From contig JBBJMF010000069.1 in NCBI GenBank assembly GCA_037719575.1, forward strand, positions 1 to 15,662: a DNA stretch of 15,662 nucleotides, written 5' to 3'. This DNA is from JAWWPG01 sp037719575. GTDB lineage: Bacteria > Actinomycetota > Actinomycetes > Propionibacteriales > Nocardioidaceae. Position numbers and translations under genes: made by a program. Every line of letters starts with the position of its first letter. Position 1 is the stretch's first letter. Below are positions 13,429 to 15,662 of this stretch, one piece after another. The notes under the pieces were generated by a model. It searched no databases. It saw nothing but the letters and a program-made list of their open reading frames with translations, and had not been told where the DNA came from.

Positions 13429-13468
13429 GACTGCCCCGTGGATCCCCAGCGACAGTCACACTGATGAC

Positions 13469-14479
13469 ATGAGTGACGAGCAGGGGACCGTGGACAGCAG
13501 GGTGTGGCGCAACGGCACTCTCGCGGAGGAGGACTTCCCGTTCGAGCTGATCTCCGACTATCTCGAGGAGGACGGCGCCCTCGTCTGGGTCGACATCTGC
13601 GACCCGGACCCCCAGCGACTCAACGCGTTGGCCGAGGAGCTCAGCCTCGACAGGTTCGCCGTCGAGGACTCGCTGAGCCGCGACGGCAGAGCGAAGGCGA
13701 CCCGCTATCCCACCCACACGTTCCTGACCGCCTACGCAACGATCGTGCGCGAGGTCGACGACTCGGGCCCGGTCGACGACAGGCTTGTGGTCAGCCGCAT
13801 CTCCGCGTTCGTCCTGCGTCGGGGCATCGTCACGGTTCGGCAGAGCAGCGACTTCGACATGGCGACCGTCGTCGAGCGCTGGGACGAGAGCTCGGACCTG
13901 CTCAAGTACGGCGTGGGCGCCCTGCTGCACGGACTGCTCGACACGATCGTCGACGGTCACTTCGACGCGGTGCAGGTCCTGGACGACAGCATCGAGTCCC
14001 TCGAGGACGACCTCTTCGACGACAACCACGCGAATAGTGACGTCCAGCGTCGCACCTATCGCGTGCGCAAGGATCTCGTCGAGCTGAGGCGCGTCGTCCT
14101 GCCGATGCGGGAGATCGTCAACTCCGTCCTGCGACACCGCAAGGACTTCAACGCACCAACCGAGCTCGACTCCTGGTACGACGACCTCTACGACCATGTC
14201 CTGCGCGTGTCGGAGTGGACCGAGTCGCTGCGTGACATGGTGACGACGGTGTTCGAGACGAACCTCTCGCTGCAGGACGCACGGCTGAACACCGTGATGA
14301 AGAAGCTGACCGGGTGGGCCGCGATCATCGCCGTACCGACCGCGGTCACGGGGTACTTCGGGCAGAACGTGCCCTATCCCGGCTTCGCCCAGGAGTGGGG
14401 CTGGGCGCTCAGCTGCGCGATCATCGTCGGTTGCGCACTTCTGCTGTACGTCGTGTTCAAGCGCCGTGGGTGGCTCTAG
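13469..14479 (+). CDS. corA: CorA-family magnesium/cobalt transporter, GQN variant
   Basis: This 336-residue protein is of the CorA metal-ion channel family, which imports Mg2+ (and Co2+ or Ni2+) as a homopentamer. The large acidic cytoplasmic domain fills residues 1 to about 270, with the long stalk helix near 225-290. Two membrane helices follow: about 278-297 and 312-330, with a basic tail KRRGW. The selectivity motif that is normally GMN reads G298-Q299-N300 (GYFGQNVPYPGF). The short periplasmic loop after it is usual in position. The ATG at 13469 has no clear SD; the GTG at 13490, preceded by AGGGGA, is an alternative giving a shorter N-terminus (about 329 residues). The Gln substitution may change ion preference, so Mg2+ is not certain. 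Confidence 0.92.
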   Translation: MSDEQGTVDSRVWRNGTLAEEDFPFELISDYLEEDGALVWVDICDPDPQRLNALAEELSLDRFAVEDSLSRDGRAKATRYPTHTFLTAYATIVREVDDSGPVDDRLVVSRISAFVLRRGIVTVRQSSDFDMATVVERWDESSDLLKYGVGALLHGLLDTIVDGHFDAVQVLDDSIESLEDDLFDDNHANSDVQRRTYRVRKDLVELRRVVLPMREIVNSVLRHRKDFNAPTELDSWYDDLYDHVLRVSEWTESLRDMVTTVFETNLSLQDARLNTVMKKLTGWAAIIAVPTAVTGYFGQNVPYPGFAQEWGWALSCAIIVGCALLLYVVFKRRGWL

Positions 14480-14481
14480 CC

Positions 14482-14517
14482 TCCCCCTTTCACGCGGTCG
14501 GGGGATCGGCTCGTTTT
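14482..14517 (+). terminator. Possible terminator after the corA-family gene
   Basis: TCCCCC (14482-14487) and GGGGGA (14500-14505) form a 6-bp stem with a 12-base loop, starting 3 bases after the corA stop codon. A short TTTT follows at 14514-14517, 8 bases after the stem. The distance of the T-run makes this only a moderate candidate. Confidence 0.35.
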
Positions 14518-14637
14518 GACCGTCTGATCGGCTTGGGGTGTGTTGTCGGCGTTCGGGGTACGACTGTTGCCCGACTGCCGCGTCGGGTTGGGGGTCTCCG
14601 GGTCCTTGGTCGTCGACGGCAGGGTCCGTCGTGGTGG

Positions 14638-15662
14638 TCAGGTGGCGAACGCGGTGCGTAGTCGGGTGATTCCGGTGGCGATGTGGGTGGCCCACCGCCA
14701 CGTCTTGTCGATCCGCAGGTGGAGCTGGCGAGCGGATCGGACGAGTCGGGCGGCCACATGCAGGACCCGGTAGCGGAACGCGGCGATCTCGGCTCGGGCG
14801 AGGTCGGGGACGTCGGCGAAGCAGAGCAGCTTCGTCCAGCAGACCAGGTCGATGGCGGTCAGCACGGTCTCCAGCCAGGCGTTGTTCTCGTTCCAGGCCC
14901 GGCAGGGGAGGTTGCGGAGCCCGGTCGCCTTGGCCTGTCGGATGCGGTCCTCGACACGGGCGTGCTGGCGGTGCCGCAGCTCCAGTCCGGCGGCCTGGCC
15001 GGGGATGATCCGCGGTGGCGTATCGGTGAGGAATCCGGTGATGCGCATGCCGTTGACGTCGCTGAACGTCAGCTGCGCACCCGGGTGCGGTCGTTCTTTG
15101 CGCAGGATCAGCCGCGACCCGGCCGGCCAGGACGACAGGTCGACCAGGTCGGTGGCCTCGGCCACCCAGGCACCCTCGCGGAGCTCGTCGTCGGTCTGGA
15201 TCGCCGGGGCCCAACACTCCTCGGGGATGACATCCACGATCGCCTGCACCCGCAGGTCGATCGGGAACCCGAACGAGAACCCGACACCGCGGTCTTGGCA
15301 TGCCTGCGCGAACAGATGGGTCGCACCGGCGGAGTCCGAGCGGGCCAGCAGCCGCGGCGACCCGGGCTCACCGGGCCGCGGCCGCGCGTGGGCTGGCAGC
15401 GAGCCCAACGCCTGGTCCAGGACGGTGACATGGTCGGTAGCCGTGTTCGACCCGGCGTTTCCGCTGCGCAGCAGACCCGCCAACCCTTCGCCGGAGGCGA
15501 TCTCCGGGCGGTCCAGGAAACACAGCAACGAATGAAAGCCAAAAGTCCGCTTCCAGGTCGCCGCGGCGTTCTCCTTCTCGGAGTGGCTGATGGTGATCGT
15601 CGCGTCGAAGTCCAGACACAGCTCACCGGTCAGGTCCGGCCCCGCACCAGCGGCCCACGCCT
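14638..15662 (-). CDS. IS1380-family transposase, C-terminal part
   Basis: This is a DDE-type transposase that cuts and moves its IS element. The frame is open to the right edge, so the start and N-terminus are missing; about 340 residues are visible. Near the edge the family's first catalytic region reads LCLDFDATITISHSEKENAA, then TWKRTFGFHSLLCFLD, matching the IS1380 pattern of D-x-T, HSEK and GFHP (Ser replaces Pro here). Near the end RHRQHARVEDRIRQAK and GLRNLPC are the conserved Y/E-type region, followed by NENNAWLE. No frameshift or stop interrupts the visible part. It is convergent with the corA-family gene. Whether it is complete and active depends on sequence outside the window. Confidence 0.93.
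   Translation of the reverse strand, partial: AWAAGAGPDLTGELCLDFDATITISHSEKENAAATWKRTFGFHSLLCFLDRPEIASGEGLAGLLRSGNAGSNTATDHVTVLDQALGSLPAHARPRPGEPGSPRLLARSDSAGATHLFAQACQDRGVGFSFGFPIDLRVQAIVDVIPEECWAPAIQTDDELREGAWVAEATDLVDLSSWPAGSRLILRKERPHPGAQLTFSDVNGMRITGFLTDTPPRIIPGQAAGLELRHRQHARVEDRIRQAKATGLRNLPCRAWNENNAWLETVLTAIDLVCWTKLLCFADVPDLARAEIAAFRYRVLHVAARLVRSARQLHLRIDKTWRWATHIATGITRLRTAFAT

Larger units (their letters stand above)
14480..15662 (-). mobile_element. IS1380-family insertion sequence, right part outside the window
   Basis: The transposase gene at 14638-15662 marks an IS1380-family element. Its end near the transposase stop must lie somewhere in 14480-14637, but I could not fix the terminal inverted repeat because the other end is not in the window. 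GATCGGCT occurs twice there (14504-14511 and 14526-14533), which may be part of an end sequence. The left boundary given is the corA stop and is only a limit. Confidence 0.6.

Noticed and set aside
13253..15301. A 682-codon open frame on the minus strand covering the corA gene and part of the transposase
   Set aside because: It runs through unrelated genes in the wrong frame; the CorA and IS1380 readings have full family motifs.

Overview
The window is high-GC DNA from an actinobacterium. A Nocardioides-like member of the Propionibacteriales would fit, but the genus is inferred from gene families only. The supporting signs are a gluABCD-type amino-acid transporter, a DUF222/HNH protein (the 13E12 family), an F420-type luciferase-like oxidoreductase, a CGNR zinc-finger regulator, strong G/C at third codon positions, and several start codons that sit directly behind a TANNNT -10 box with no Shine-Dalgarno (SD) sequence, as expected for leaderless mRNAs. 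No RNA gene, CRISPR array or replication origin was seen.

Layout. (a) 1-2692, minus strand: gluA-gluB-gluC-gluD, an ABC importer for glutamate or another polar amino acid, with gluD cut by the window edge. A perfect 11-bp hairpin separates the binding-protein gene from the permease genes. (b) 2741-6116: a redox cluster. A Baeyer-Villiger-type flavin monooxygenase is translationally coupled to a zinc-less quinone-oxidoreductase-like enzyme on the minus strand. A luciferase-like oxidoreductase is transcribed divergently from a 53-bp gap. (c) 6166-6515: a Phd/YefM antitoxin followed by a YoeB-type toxin reduced to 35 codons by what looks like a clean in-frame internal deletion. (d) 6543-9781: a penicillin-binding-protein-like serine hydrolase and an MFS exporter form a tight minus-strand operon, with a divergent CGNR zinc-finger regulator. 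(e) 9818-11794, minus strand: a small His-rich, highly charged protein, a glutathionyl-hydroquinone-reductase homolog, and a SnoaL-like protein. (f) 11855-13243, minus strand: a DUF222/HNH endonuclease-like gene. (g) 13469-14479, plus strand: a CorA-family transporter with GQN in place of GMN. (h) 14638-15662, minus strand: the C-terminal part of an IS1380-family transposase that runs off the right edge.

The region is mostly an ordinary chromosomal accessory segment and I did not find a convincing new multi-gene system. The best leads are the internally deleted toxin beside an intact antitoxin; the His-rich ORF whose opposite strand encodes a mirror-image hydrophobic ORF; the repeated leaderless-start architecture, including a nearly symmetrical divergent pair; an MFS gene whose best SD points at an ATC codon; and the structured leader in front of the CorA gene. 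The many long overlapping frames on opposite strands are GC-rich shadows and are not annotated.
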